The notes under the pieces were generated by a model that did no database searches, was not told the origin of the DNA, and saw only the letters and a list, made by a program, of their open reading frames with translations. Source: Scopulibacillus_A cellulosilyticus (lineage in GTDB: Bacteria > Bacillota > Bacilli > Bacillales > Sporolactobacillaceae). From it: DNA of 64,000 nucleotides. The position numbers were made by a program, and so were the translations under genes. This document shows positions 1-8,449 of the stretch, piece by piece (position 1 is the first letter of the stretch; each line of letters begins with the position of its first letter). The stretch covers positions 73,801-137,800 of the forward strand of contig NZ_JBHTCO010000042.1 in assembly GCF_042665295.1 (NCBI RefSeq), written 5' to 3'.

Positions 1-321
1 TTTATTTTTGATTATATCTGTTTTATTTGAATTTGAAAAGGCTTTTAATTATCTTTTAAACAAAAAATCAATGGAATAGCTTTATTAACGCAATTAAAAC
101 CCACATAAATAAATATATAATTATTGTTTATTTTTATTTATATTTGATTTACTTTGGAAATAAATTTATAATAAGCGTATAATTGAAAAGGCATTCAAAA
201 TTTAAGATTCCAAATTGTATAAATCAGAAAGTTCAATCCAATTCACTTATGTTTCAATTAAGTTGCCGTAAGCGCCTTTTTGAAGGCGGTTTCAAATTTT
301 TGAAAAAGAGAGGGGAAACAA
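1..321 (+). promoter_or_regulatory. AT-rich upstream region and leader of the first MFS gene
   Basis: There is no gene here. A good sigma-A promoter is visible: TTGATT at 145-150, a 17-base spacer and TATAAT at 168-173. This leaves a leader of about 140 bases before the ATG at 322. Within the leader a 6-bp GC-rich hairpin, CGCCTT/AAGGCG (273-288), is followed by a loose T-rich stretch. It could be a weak attenuator, but the U-run is poor. The ribosome binding site is the AGAGGGG just before the ATG. Confidence 0.55.
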
Positions 322-1653
322 ATGGCCAAAATAGGAAGTAAACATACGAGCGGGTGGAAAGCAACCATTTCCGTTGCAATGGCAAATTATATCGAAGCGG
401 GTTCAATCATCGCTGCTGCCAGCAGTCTCACTTTGTGGCAATCATTTCTTAAACTTGACAGCTTAGCAATAGGACTTTTGAGTGCATTAAGCGCCAATGC
501 TTTTGCCGCCGCTGTTGGTGCGTTAATTGGAGGCTATTTATGCGATAAGTATGGAAGGAAATTTATTTATACCTATGATTTATTAGCGTATATGCTCGGT
601 GTTTTCATAATCGCTGTTTCATTTAATTTCCCGATGCTGCTTATCGGAACAATCATAACCGGGATTGCCGTAGGCGCAGGTGTACCGGCATCTTGGACAT
701 ATATTGCTGAAGAGGCGCCTTCTGACAAACGCGCTGCACATGTTGGTACTGCGCAGCTGGCTTGGTCATGCGGACCGGCAATTACATTTATACTTGCAGT
801 ACTGTTATCCCCGCTTGGTTTATTAGGCAGCCGTATCATTTTTATTATTTTGCTAATTATTGCATTTATTACTTGGTATATTCGCCAAGGTTTATCAGAA
901 TCAACCATTTGGAAAGAACAGAAAGCCCTTGAAGAACAAGATCCTCAAGTTGATAAACTTTCCAAAAGTACACTGAAAGAATTGTTCAGATTAAAAGTTA
1001 ATCGGCAAGCATTGTTTTTATTAATTGGCATTTATCTGTTCTGGAACTTAACTGCCGGCGCAATGGGCTACTTTATGCCGTATATTTATCAAAATGTCGG
1101 CGGCCTTTCCGGTGAACAAGCAAACTTGCTGCAAGCGTTCTTATGGATTTTAACCGTTTTAACGACATTCTTTGTCTTTATGAAGCTTGGCGATAAATAC
1201 AGCCGCCGGTTCCTATTCGGATTGGGAGCTGTCATGGGAATCGCCGCCTGGTTAATCTTAACATTCTCAACCATGGGATGGTTTTCATTATTTGCCTTTG
1301 TTATTCTTTGGGGCAGTGCAGCAGGATTTGGCGCGCAAGCCTTTTACGGCTTATGGGCAAGCGAATTATTTCCTACAAAGTACAGGGCAGGCGCTCAAGG
1401 TTTCATGTATTTCCTTGTCCGCTTCGGTATTGCCATTTGGTCATTCGTCCTTCCATTAATAATGGATACGCTGGGATTCAAAACGGCCGGTATTGTTATG
1501 ATTGTGTTCTTGGCCATTCACTGTATTATTGGAATTTTACTTGCGCCGAATACACAAGGTAAAACGCTCGAAGAAATTGAAGAAGAACGTTTTGGAACTG
1601 AAACTACAATTAAAAACCAAGATCTCACTATAACAGGTGAATCAATTGATTGA
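322..1653 (+). CDS. MFS transporter, sugar-porter-like
   Basis: A 443-residue integral membrane protein with about 12 hydrophobic segments, and so a secondary transporter of the cytoplasmic membrane. The MFS loop signature GGYLCDKYGRK lies near residues 70-80 between helices 2 and 3. The C-terminus carries NTQGKTLEEIEEE, close to the PET-x-GKTLEEI signature of the sugar porter family, which points to a sugar or polyol substrate. The substrate cannot be read from sequence. It stands alone, with its own promoter upstream and a strong terminator right after the stop. It lies beside phenolic-acid and pectin genes, so a plant-derived sugar is a reasonable guess. The start is chosen from the AGAGGGG ribosome binding site. 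Confidence 0.85.
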   Translation: MAKIGSKHTSGWKATISVAMANYIEAGSIIAAASSLTLWQSFLKLDSLAIGLLSALSANAFAAAVGALIGGYLCDKYGRKFIYTYDLLAYMLGVFIIAVSFNFPMLLIGTIITGIAVGAGVPASWTYIAEEAPSDKRAAHVGTAQLAWSCGPAITFILAVLLSPLGLLGSRIIFIILLIIAFITWYIRQGLSESTIWKEQKALEEQDPQVDKLSKSTLKELFRLKVNRQALFLLIGIYLFWNLTAGAMGYFMPYIYQNVGGLSGEQANLLQAFLWILTVLTTFFVFMKLGDKYSRRFLFGLGAVMGIAAWLILTFSTMGWFSLFAFVILWGSAAGFGAQAFYGLWASELFPTKYRAGAQGFMYFLVRFGIAIWSFVLPLIMDTLGFKTAGIVMIVFLAIHCIIGILLAPNTQGKTLEEIEEERFGTETTIKNQDLTITGESID

Positions 1654-1670
1654 ATATTATAATATAGCCA

Positions 1671-1700
1671 AAAGAACATGCCGAATAGCATGTTCTTTTT
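1671..1700 (+). terminator. Rho-independent terminator of the MFS gene
   Basis: An 11-bp perfect stem, AAAGAACATGC/GCATGTTCTTT, with a six-base loop followed by a T-run. It lies 18 bases after the MFS stop codon. Confidence 0.85.
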
Positions 1701-1903
1701 CTATTTAATCAAGTTTTATTCTATTGAAAAACCCATTCCCTGTCCTACAGAAGAGGCGCCTTTATAAAGGGCAAAATTTGTCGATCAACAAAAAATGTCT
1801 TTCATCAAGGACAAATCCTGTTTAACTTTCAATGTAAAATGGAGGGATTTTCCTTATAAGTAAATCTCCCGCTTTCAGATTAAAGATTATTCATCATGAT
1901 AAA

Positions 1904-2389
1904 TTATAATTTCCCTGCACGAATATCATCCGTCATTCCCTTATAAGGGGCTTTTGAAATGAGCTCTTCATTATTAATACCGGCATTCTTAATATAGGTG
2001 ATATCAGCAAATTCCGGGACAACATATTTCGGATATGTTTCGTATTTCTCACGGGATTCTTTCATTAAATCAATGTGATCATTTTGGTAGCAAACGGTTA
2101 TCTCCGGATGTTCATGAACCCATTTTGGAAAGAAAATAACCCCGTGCATACGCTTTTCATTTGGCATAAAGTTCAAAGAAACGTCCGTACCGGTCGGTTC
2201 TGTCCATGATACTTTATAAACGCCTTCTGTTAATTTTACTATATTAACTTCCTGGTCACGAACCCAGCGGCCCCCGACCATGCCGCTGTGAATGCGATAA
2301 TCTATGGTATGGTCATTTTTTATATAGATTTCATACTCCCAGCCATTTTCATAAGTATATATCATATGATTGCCTATAAATTCTTCCAT
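1904..2389 (-). CDS. padC: Phenolic acid decarboxylase PadC
   Basis: A cytoplasmic, cofactor-free enzyme that decarboxylates p-coumaric, ferulic and caffeic acids to the vinyl phenols, relieving the toxicity of plant hydroxycinnamates. The 161 residues are the same length as B. subtilis PadC and, as I recall that sequence, nearly identical to it. The tyrosines, arginine and glutamate described for the active site are present (Tyr11, Tyr13, Tyr19, Arg41, Glu64). It is the second gene of a two-gene operon, 15 bases behind the DUF3237 gene, and is divergent from padR. Induction by phenolic acids through release of PadR is expected from the operator at 3000-3015. The near identity to a B. subtilis protein suggests strong constraint or recent transfer. 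Confidence 0.96.
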   Translation of the reverse strand: MEEFIGNHMIYTYENGWEYEIYIKNDHTIDYRIHSGMVGGRWVRDQEVNIVKLTEGVYKVSWTEPTGTDVSLNFMPNEKRMHGVIFFPKWVHEHPEITVCYQNDHIDLMKESREKYETYPKYVVPEFADITYIKNAGINNEELISKAPYKGMTDDIRAGKL

Positions 2390-2404
2390 TACAAATGCCC
2401 TCTT

Positions 2405-2878
2405 TCAATTAATAAGATATATTTTCAATATGATTTCATTAGGTAATCGTACTGCCGAGCCAATAAATAAACGATTTGTCAGCCATTTATATGGAGAACT
2501 TGCAGTTTCAAATGTTGGTATTGTTCGGAAGTATACATGTTTTGGATCAATGATTTTCCCGGCCTTTACTTGGTCAACGAACTCCTCCGGTACATGGCGA
2601 ATACCGTTATTCTCTATATAGATCTTTTCGCCGTCTGTAGTTTCAATGACATAACGTGCAGAAAGTTCTACTAACCCGTTCGGCCGAATAATTTGTGAGT
2701 CAGCACCTCCAGGCAATACCTTTCCTTTTATTTTCGGACCATTCACGGTTCCGGATATAATAGGGATAAATTGACGTCTGCCTTTTTCACTTTCTCCTAC
2801 AACTATTGGTTCGGCAACCTGAATATTTAGTGTTGCTGCTTCTTCTAATAAAGGAGCAGGAATTTGCTTTGCATCCAT
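2405..2878 (-). CDS. DUF3237 family protein, first gene of the padC operon
   Basis: A 157-residue soluble protein with no signal peptide or membrane segment. It matches the small beta-rich DUF3237 family, with the typical features SGTVNGP.IKGKVLPGGADSQ near residues 42-62 and an L-x-AxYVIxTxDGExIYIxNxG run near 73-92, ending with FIGSA-type residues. No reaction is established for the family that I know of. The tight spacing to padC and shared control by PadR suggest a role in handling hydroxycinnamates or vinyl phenols, which is inference only. The start ATG at 2878 follows an AGAAGGTG ribosome binding site. Confidence 0.75.
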   Translation of the reverse strand: MDAKQIPAPLLEEAATLNIQVAEPIVVGESEKGRRQFIPIISGTVNGPKIKGKVLPGGADSQIIRPNGLVELSARYVIETTDGEKIYIENNGIRHVPEEFVDQVKAGKIIDPKHVYFRTIPTFETASSPYKWLTNRLFIGSAVRLPNEIILKIYLIN

Positions 2879-2965
2879 TGGACATGCACCTTCTAATTAA
2901 TATTTTTACATATTTTCTAAACCGATTTGTCCTGCCATGGGAAAGACATATATAATACAAGAACA

Positions 2966-3036
2966 GTTCAATTGAACAATTAATATTGTAATTATAAACA
3001 TGTCAATATTGACATATATATTATAAAATCTATATT
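2966..3036. promoter_or_regulatory. padR/padC divergent promoter region with PadR operator
   Basis: A perfect 16-bp palindrome ATGTCAATATTGACAT lies at 3000-3015. This is exactly the ATGT-N8-ACAT arrangement known for PadR boxes. For padR (plus strand) the operator supplies the -35 TTGACA (3009-3014), with TATATT (3031-3036) 16 bases on, so PadR would also repress itself. A second palindrome, GTTCAATTGAAC, lies at 2966-2977 on the padC side. For the padC operon a weaker TTGTTC to TATTAT pair can be drawn on the minus strand. Confidence 0.75.
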
Positions 3037-3068
3037 TAAATATTGTCAATAGATGCAGGAGGATAGTC

Positions 3069-3617
3069 ATGCGGGTATTAAAATACGCTATATTAGGATT
3101 ATTAGATAAAGGTGAGTTAAGCGGCTATGATATTACGAGTCAATTTAAAAAGGAAATTGGCCAGTTTTGGAGTGCAAAGCATAGTCAAATTTATCCGGAA
3201 CTAAAAAAACTGACAGACGAGGGGTTCATTGAATATCAAACAGTCATCCAAGGAACAAAACTAGAAAAAAAAATCTACTCCATTACAAAAAGCGGCAAAC
3301 AAGAATTAGATAAATGGTTAAATACTTTCAGCCCTATTCCTGAAACGGCTAAAGATGAATTTATGTTAAAAGCCTATTTCATTTCCTCAATGTCAAAAGA
3401 AGAAGCAAATGAATTATTTACAGACCAGCTTATCAAAAGAAAAAGGAAACTCAATCATCTTGATGAAAGATTTAACGAGTTACAGGAAAAAATAGATGAT
3501 CCAATTTCTTTTGATTCTCCGCACTTTGGTCATTTTTTAGTTTTAACAAAAGCAATTGAACGTGAAAAAGGATATATAGAGTGGTTGGAAAGAATGTTAC
3601 CGATGTTAAATAAATGA
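3069..3617 (+). CDS. padR: PadR-family transcriptional regulator
   Basis: A 182-residue dimeric DNA-binding repressor. Residues 1-80 form the PadR winged helix (MRVLKYAILGLLDKGELSGYDI, then SAKHSQIYPELKKL and the wing around KKIYSITKSG). Residues 90-180 form the helical C-terminal Vir_AcrR-like dimerisation domain. It is transcribed away from the DUF3237-padC operon across a region holding a perfect PadR operator, so it is very probably the phenolic-acid-responsive repressor of padC. The start follows a GCAGGAGGATAG ribosome binding site. Confidence 0.92.
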   Translation: MRVLKYAILGLLDKGELSGYDITSQFKKEIGQFWSAKHSQIYPELKKLTDEGFIEYQTVIQGTKLEKKIYSITKSGKQELDKWLNTFSPIPETAKDEFMLKAYFISSMSKEEANELFTDQLIKRKRKLNHLDERFNELQEKIDDPISFDSPHFGHFLVLTKAIEREKGYIEWLERMLPMLNK

Positions 3618-3641
3618 GTTCAATGAAATGAATTTAAGATT

Positions 3642-3678
3642 AAAAGCTAATCGGTACATAATGCACTGATTAGCTTTT
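3642..3678. terminator. Bidirectional terminator between padR and an oxidoreductase gene
   Basis: An 11-bp stem, AAAAGCTAATC/GATTAGCTTTT, with T-runs usable on both strands. It lies between the convergent padR and Gfo/Idh/MocA genes. Confidence 0.75.
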
Positions 3679-3684
3679 ATAGTT

Positions 3685-4755
3685 TTACTCAACTTTTAAT
3701 GCTTGTTTTTGGGCCTGCAAACATAATTCAGCTGCTTTGAATGCATGATCTTGGGACATCGCATTTTCCGTACGGTTTATACAATCCAAAATGAATTCAC
3801 CAAAGAATGGGAAACCAACTTTATTTTTGAGATTTATATGATATTCGCCTTGGTTATTGACTAAATATAAATGTTCATCTTTTGCATCACGGGCAATATC
3901 AATATATTTTCTTAATTCAATATAACCGTCAGTTCCTAAAATAAATGTCCTTCCGTCTCCCCAAGTACCAAGTCCATCCGGCGTCAGCCAATCGACCCTG
4001 AAATAATTTGCAGCCCCATTGTCGGCAATAAGCGTCGCGTCTCCAAAGTCCTCAAATTCCGGGTATTGCTTATATTTATAGTTAGCCACTTTACTTTGTA
4101 CAACTTTTGCATGCTTTGCATCTGAAAAGTACAGAAACTGTTCAATTTGATGGCTGCCAATATCACATAAAATACCGCCATAAGTCTCCTTCTTAAAAAG
4201 CCATTCAGGCCGTTCAGCAGCGTTTAACCGATGAGGTCCGGTACCTAACACTTGTATAACACGGCCAATGGCACCTTGTTCAATCAATTGCCCGGCAAAA
4301 ACAGCACTTTCTACATGTATTCTTTCACTAAAGTAAACCGCATATTTAAGACCAGTTTCCTGTACTTTAAGACGTGCTCCTGATAACTGCTCCAAGGTCG
4401 TAAAAGGGCCTTTATCTGTAAAATAATCCTTGCCATGATCCATGACACGCATACCTAAATCAAAACGTTCAGATGGAATGGCTGCTCCGGCCACTAACTT
4501 TATTGTAGGATCCTGTAATATTTCCTCTTCTGATCTGGCAATGCGTACATATGGATATGCCTTTTGAAACATTGCTGTTTTTTTTGGGTCCGAATCATAA
4601 ACCCATTTTAGATTTGCGCCGGCTTCAATCAACCCATCACACATACCGTATATATGGCCATGCTCCAGCCCAATTGCAGCAAATAGAAATTCTCCCTGAT
4701 AGCAAACGGGTTTCGGTTTTCCCTGAAGCATGTCATGTATCCAATCCATATTCAA
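3685..4755 (-). CDS. Gfo/Idh/MocA-family oxidoreductase
   Basis: A 356-residue cytoplasmic NAD(P)-dependent sugar dehydrogenase-like protein. The N-terminal Rossmann domain covers about residues 25-140 and the C-terminal alpha/beta domain about 150-340, with the conserved GGILCDIGSHQIEQFLYF substrate-site helix near residue 195. Two things are odd. The usual GxGxxG nucleotide loop is not obvious (FAAIGLEHGHIYG instead), and the usual EKP motif reads DKGP, keeping the lysine. The substrate is unknown. It is divergent from an MFS transporter gene across a long AT palindrome, suggesting that the two form one transport and oxidation module. Confidence 0.8.
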   Translation of the reverse strand: MNMDWIHDMLQGKPKPVCYQGEFLFAAIGLEHGHIYGMCDGLIEAGANLKWVYDSDPKKTAMFQKAYPYVRIARSEEEILQDPTIKLVAGAAIPSERFDLGMRVMDHGKDYFTDKGPFTTLEQLSGARLKVQETGLKYAVYFSERIHVESAVFAGQLIEQGAIGRVIQVLGTGPHRLNAAERPEWLFKKETYGGILCDIGSHQIEQFLYFSDAKHAKVVQSKVANYKYKQYPEFEDFGDATLIADNGAANYFRVDWLTPDGLGTWGDGRTFILGTDGYIELRKYIDIARDAKDEHLYLVNNQGEYHINLKNKVGFPFFGEFILDCINRTENAMSQDHAFKAAELCLQAQKQALKVE

Positions 4756-4805
4756 TCTTACCTTTCTTATACTTTTTACTTTATTATAATTGATTAAATT
4801 TTGTA

Positions 4806-4826
4806 ATAATATATAATATATATTAT
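4806..4826. promoter_or_regulatory. 21-bp palindromic operator candidate
   Basis: A perfect odd palindrome centred on 4816 with half-site ATAATATATA, in the gap between the divergent oxidoreductase and MFS genes. It overlaps the presumed -35 of the minus-strand gene, whose TATAAT lies at 4783-4788. The same ten-base half-site recurs at 15083-15092, upstream of another dehydrogenase operon. The GntR/FCD regulator encoded at 14030-14710 is a possible ligand (inference). Confidence 0.4.
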
Positions 4827-4988
4827 CATGATTATTCTATTTATAAAAGACATTGGAGGAGGGATGTTCTTAGTTTTAGAAATATCCAATAATCTGAATT
4901 TACCATCATCTTAATGAGTTTTACTTACTACAATCTGTGAAGCATTGAAAATCTGTATCCTTTCAAACTGGAAAAAGAGGTGTTTGGG

Positions 4989-6218
4989 TTGAATACAAAA
5001 AGAATCGTACTTGTTTCAGTTTTGTGCGGTCTCGGCTACATGATGTATTCTGTTGACCGTATGGTAATGTCTTCTTCTGTTGGCTTAATTGCAAAGGAGC
5101 TGGGTTTGGAAAAGGCACAATCAGGCGTTCTTTTAAGTTCATTTTTCTATGGCTTCATTGCTTTCCTTTTTATTGGGGGTATTTTCTCGGATAAGTTTAA
5201 TAGCAAAAGTGTTGTGATTATAGGTATTGCTTTATTCTCGCTTTTTACAGGATTAACTGGACTCGCAACTGGATTTACAGTTTTAATTGTGTACCGAATA
5301 CTTACAGGTGTCGGTGAAGGGGTTTTTTGGCCGGCTGCTTCACTGGAAATTGCTAAGGTTACGACAGAAAGACAACGTACAACAGTGATGTCTCTTTATT
5401 GGGCAGGTTATCCCATCGGCGGTTTCTTCGGTACTTGGCTTGGAGCAATCATTGGCCCTTTATATGGGTGGAGAGCTGTTTTTTATGTGACTTGCTTTCT
5501 TGGTTTGATCATTGCACTGTTATATGGGATCTTAATCAAACCGACTCAAAATAATGTAAGCGCAAACATTGAAACCTCTTCTGAAAAAGTCCCTATCCGT
5601 ATAATTTTTAAACAGCGTTCCGTCATCTTAATTGCACTCTATTATTTTGTATTGCTTTCCGGATGGTGGATTGTGCTGCTTTGGGCGCCTACCTTTTTAG
5701 TTACAGCAAAACATATGAGTTTATCCGTAGGCGGAACGATCGCAAGCCTGGCGGGAATTTCCGGCGCTATTGGCGGACTGTTAATCGGCAAATATTGCGA
5801 CCTTGGTTCACTGCAGAGAAAAATGGTTGTGCTCATTTCAATCACTGTTTTAAGCGGCCTGTTAATGGCAGCGATTGTTCTTGATATGCCAACATGGTTA
5901 ATAACAATATGCATTTTCCTTCTTGGCTTTTTTGGTTATCCAATCACACCGGTTGTACTTGCTGTAACATCTAATTTAGTTCCTAAGCAAATTGCCGGAT
6001 CTGCGTTGGGGTTTGTAACAAATGTTGGAATGGCAGCCGGTGCCATTTCACCGGTGGTTTTAGGTGTCCTGTCAGAACACTACCAAATGTCCGGCATTTG
6101 GTTTGTTGCTGCTATTGTTATGATGGCCAGTATTGTTCTTTTATTTTTTACAGGTAAAGTTGAAACATCAATGATTGATAAAGAAAAAACTTATGATCCT
6201 ATAAACCTTAAAAACTAA
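4989..6218 (+). CDS. MFS transporter, anion:cation symporter-like
   Basis: About 409 residues with 12 hydrophobic segments. It resembles the ACS branch of the MFS, which carries sugar acids and other organic anions, judging by the N-terminal YMMYSVDRMVMSSSVGLI region, GGIFSDKF in loop 2-3 and the RILTGVGEGVFWPAA segment of helix 4. The first in-frame GTG (4980) overlaps the AGAGGTG ribosome binding site, so the TTG at 4989 is the better start. It is divergent from the dehydrogenase at 3685-4755, with which it probably shares control. A sugar acid substrate would suit the pectin context but is not proven. Confidence 0.83.
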   Translation: MNTKRIVLVSVLCGLGYMMYSVDRMVMSSSVGLIAKELGLEKAQSGVLLSSFFYGFIAFLFIGGIFSDKFNSKSVVIIGIALFSLFTGLTGLATGFTVLIVYRILTGVGEGVFWPAASLEIAKVTTERQRTTVMSLYWAGYPIGGFFGTWLGAIIGPLYGWRAVFYVTCFLGLIIALLYGILIKPTQNNVSANIETSSEKVPIRIIFKQRSVILIALYYFVLLSGWWIVLLWAPTFLVTAKHMSLSVGGTIASLAGISGAIGGLLIGKYCDLGSLQRKMVVLISITVLSGLLMAAIVLDMPTWLITICIFLLGFFGYPITPVVLAVTSNLVPKQIAGSALGFVTNVGMAAGAISPVVLGVLSEHYQMSGIWFVAAIVMMASIVLLFFTGKVETSMIDKEKTYDPINLKN

Positions 6219-6220
6219 CC

Positions 6221-6249
6221 GAGCGAAGAAGTGATTAACTTCTCCGCTC
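6221..6249 (+). terminator. Hairpin after the MFS gene (possible terminator)
   Basis: A stem of 12 paired positions with one mismatch, GAGCGaAGAAGT/ACTTCTcCGCTC, with a five-base loop directly after the MFS stop. No T-run follows, so termination is uncertain. Confidence 0.4.
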
Positions 6250-6319
6250 AACCATAATCCCTATTTCTTAAATCAAGCTTCGCATATAGCTCTTTAATTT
6301 CTCAATTTAAAATGATCAT

Positions 6320-7120
6320 TTATTTGGTGCTAAACCATCTATGATCAGGATCTTCATAAGGACGCAGCTCCCTGCCTGCATCTCCCGCCATAAACCATAA
6401 ATAATAAACCTCATATCCGCCTGCAGCGCTGACAGGATGGTATCCTTTATCAATAGCAAAACTATCTCCATGCCGGATAATATAAGCATCATCAATGCTT
6501 TGATCTTTTGTGTAATGAAGCTGAACACCAAATCCCTGCTCAGGATTAATCTGAAAATGATAGACTTCCTCCAGATTCGGCTCTTCAGGGTAATGTTCTC
6601 CGTCATGTTTATGAGGCGGATAGCCGGACCAATGCCCTGGCCGGTTGATCGTTTCACCTAAGACAATACGATGAACGCGACCCTCTCCATTATCTGTAAT
6701 AATATCTTTTACCTCACGCTGCCAAGTTTCCTTGCCGCGATGCTCTGTAACAATATCTTCAGGCTTGATGACAAAAGGAGAATGCTTTTCTTCCCCTTTG
6801 ACTTTACAAACAGCAATTATGACATCAGTTTCAGCGGTCACTTGGTATTCAGATTGACAAGGAACGTAAACGGCTGCCGTTTTATCTTCAAAGACCGTTT
6901 TCCTGCCGCCGAGATGTTCCCATGTCTGATCTTCGCAGCTTATAGACGCTTTCCCTGACAAAATGACTAGAGCTGTCTCGTAATGACCGGTTTGACTGCT
7001 GTATTCTTCCCCTTTCTCCAAAGTGATTTTTCCAAGAGCTAAGTATTTTAATACTTGGCCGTTTTCTGGAATAATATCTTGGTAGCCCTTTACTTGTTGT
7101 CCTTTATAAAATCTTTGCAT
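6320..7120 (-). CDS. iolB: IolB-family cupin isomerase (5-deoxy-glucuronate isomerase-like)
   Basis: A 266-residue cytoplasmic bicupin of the KduI/IolB family. Family members isomerise 5-deoxyglucuronate (IolB, myo-inositol pathway) or 5-keto-4-deoxyuronate (KduI, pectin pathway). The metal-binding cupin motif GYPPHKHD followed by EExxLEExYxF is visible in the C-terminal half, as is the GYHPVSAAGGYEVYYLWFMAG strand typical of IolB. No other inositol gene lies nearby. The gene shares a palindromic operator with the alpha-galacturonidase gene at 10.6-12 kb, so a role with unsaturated uronates is possible. The start is set at 7120, just after a GGAGGGGTGAG site. An upstream in-frame extension would read through that site. 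Confidence 0.78.
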   Translation of the reverse strand: MQRFYKGQQVKGYQDIIPENGQVLKYLALGKITLEKGEEYSSQTGHYETALVILSGKASISCEDQTWEHLGGRKTVFEDKTAAVYVPCQSEYQVTAETDVIIAVCKVKGEEKHSPFVIKPEDIVTEHRGKETWQREVKDIITDNGEGRVHRIVLGETINRPGHWSGYPPHKHDGEHYPEEPNLEEVYHFQINPEQGFGVQLHYTKDQSIDDAYIIRHGDSFAIDKGYHPVSAAGGYEVYYLWFMAGDAGRELRPYEDPDHRWFSTK

Positions 7121-7137
7121 TGTTCTCACCCCTCCCA

Positions 7138-7159
7138 AAAATAACAACGTTGTTATTTT
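7138..7159. promoter_or_regulatory. LacI-type operator upstream of the iolB-like gene
   Basis: A perfect 22-bp palindrome with the core AATAACAACGTTGTTATT, 18 bases before the start of the iolB-like gene. The central CG and the symmetry are typical of LacI/GalR-family operators. The same 18 bases occur at 12074-12091. The LacI-type regulator at 7390-8382 is the obvious ligand (inference). Confidence 0.7.
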
Positions 7160-7207
7160 GAAGTATACGTTACGATCATTGTATTTTCAATGTATTTTGA
7201 TATATTA

Positions 7208-7365
7208 ATAAAGAAAACTTGCCGATTGCCAAGCCTTTTAGGCGGCGATTAGGCCAAGTACTTCAGAGCACGAGTCCCGCTAACTCACTACGTTCGCAGT
7301 CTTGCTTTGTTGCACTTACACCATCGACTTTATCTTGCTTTCTGATAGTGTAATAAAAAAATGAA
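7208..7365. repeat. Family B intergenic repeat, copy 1 (left part)
   Basis: Between the iolB-like gene and the lacI-type gene there is no ORF. The stretch starts with AAAGAAAACTTG (7210-7221), then GCCGATTGCCAAGCC and AGGCG. The same order of blocks starts the repeats at 28211 and 45518. The rest of this copy does not clearly match the right part of the others. Confidence 0.5.
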
Positions 7366-7389
7366 AATGTTTTCCCCGGAGGTTGCAAA

Positions 7390-8382
7390 ATGAGCGTTAC
7401 GATAAAAGATGTTGCAAGAGTTGCAGGTGTCAGTTATTCAACTGTATCCAAAGCCCTTAATAACAGCCCGCTTGTTAAAGAAAAAACAAAAATAAAAATT
7501 TTACAAGCAGCCAAACAATTGGGCTACCAGCCAAACTTCGCCGCCAAAAGTCTTGTTTCAAAAAAAAGCAGTATCATTGGGGTGGTTTGGCCTACAGTAG
7601 AAAGGATGGCTTGGTCAGCACTTGCGACAAATATTAATGACGCCCTTGTTAAAAAATCTTACAATATGCTTTTGTCTATAAACCCATTGGCTTCAGCCAT
7701 TTCAATTTTTAACCAGTTCCGGGTGGATGGCATTCTTGTTTTCCAAGAAGAACGGACTTTGTTAGAAAGTACAGATATCAAATCAACTGTACCAATATTG
7801 TTTTATGGAGAATCAGGCAGCAGCCATTATCCTGAAATTAATGTTAACCGGAGAAAGGCGATCTTTGAGGCTGTCCGTTATCTTGCTGAGATGGGCCATC
7901 GCCGGATCGCATACATTGGAGACTTATCCCACAAAGAAGCCAATCAGCAGGAAAAACTTATTGGCTTTTCAGAAGGTATAATGCAATTTGGCCTAGTATC
8001 ACACCCGGATATGGCTGTCCACGTAAAAAAGCTGTCTTGGGAAGAAGGCTTTCGGGCAACAAAGCAGCTGCTTCAATCATCGTATCGTCCCACAGCTATT
8101 GTCAGTGCAAGTTATGACCTCAGCGCGGGTATCATTCGGGCTGTCCGTGATGCGTCATTACGCATTCCTATTGATATTTCTCTAATCAGTTATGACAACA
8201 TCCCGCAAATGGCAGGTTTAGAAATTCCCTTAACTGCTGTCGGTACGCCCGTTGATAAACTTGCTGAAAACCTTGTAGAAGCCCTTTTAAAAATTATTGA
8301 GCACCCCGATTCGATTCATCCTTTCGATGACATTGATATTGAACTTAATGAAAGAGCATCATGCGGCCCTCCTTTAAAATAA
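7390..8382 (+). CDS. LacI/GalR-family transcriptional regulator
   Basis: A 330-residue repressor-type protein. Residues 1-50 carry the LacI helix-turn-helix and hinge (VTIKDVARVAGVSYSTVSKALNN), and residues 60-330 the periplasmic-binding-protein-like sensor domain, ending in the usual GTPVDKLAENLVEALL region. It is divergent from the iolB-like gene, with a perfect LacI-type palindrome between them (7138-7159). A second copy lies before the alpha-galacturonidase gene. It therefore probably controls rhamnogalacturonan/uronate use, with a sugar effector I cannot name. The start follows CCGGAGG. Confidence 0.9.
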   Translation: MSVTIKDVARVAGVSYSTVSKALNNSPLVKEKTKIKILQAAKQLGYQPNFAAKSLVSKKSSIIGVVWPTVERMAWSALATNINDALVKKSYNMLLSINPLASAISIFNQFRVDGILVFQEERTLLESTDIKSTVPILFYGESGSSHYPEINVNRRKAIFEAVRYLAEMGHRRIAYIGDLSHKEANQQEKLIGFSEGIMQFGLVSHPDMAVHVKKLSWEEGFRATKQLLQSSYRPTAIVSASYDLSAGIIRAVRDASLRIPIDISLISYDNIPQMAGLEIPLTAVGTPVDKLAENLVEALLKIIEHPDSIHPFDDIDIELNERASCGPPLK

Positions 8383-8405
8383 GGCTCAGGATACTATTTT
8401 CAATT

Positions 8406-8445
8406 AAAATGACAGCCTCGCGGATCAAAAGACTGTCATTTTTTT
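8406..8445. terminator. Bidirectional terminator between lacI-type gene and lyase gene
   Basis: The stem AAAATGACAG/CTGTCATTTT is followed by a T-run on the plus strand and ATTTT on the minus strand. It lies between two convergent genes. Confidence 0.75.
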
Positions 8446-8449
8446 GGAT

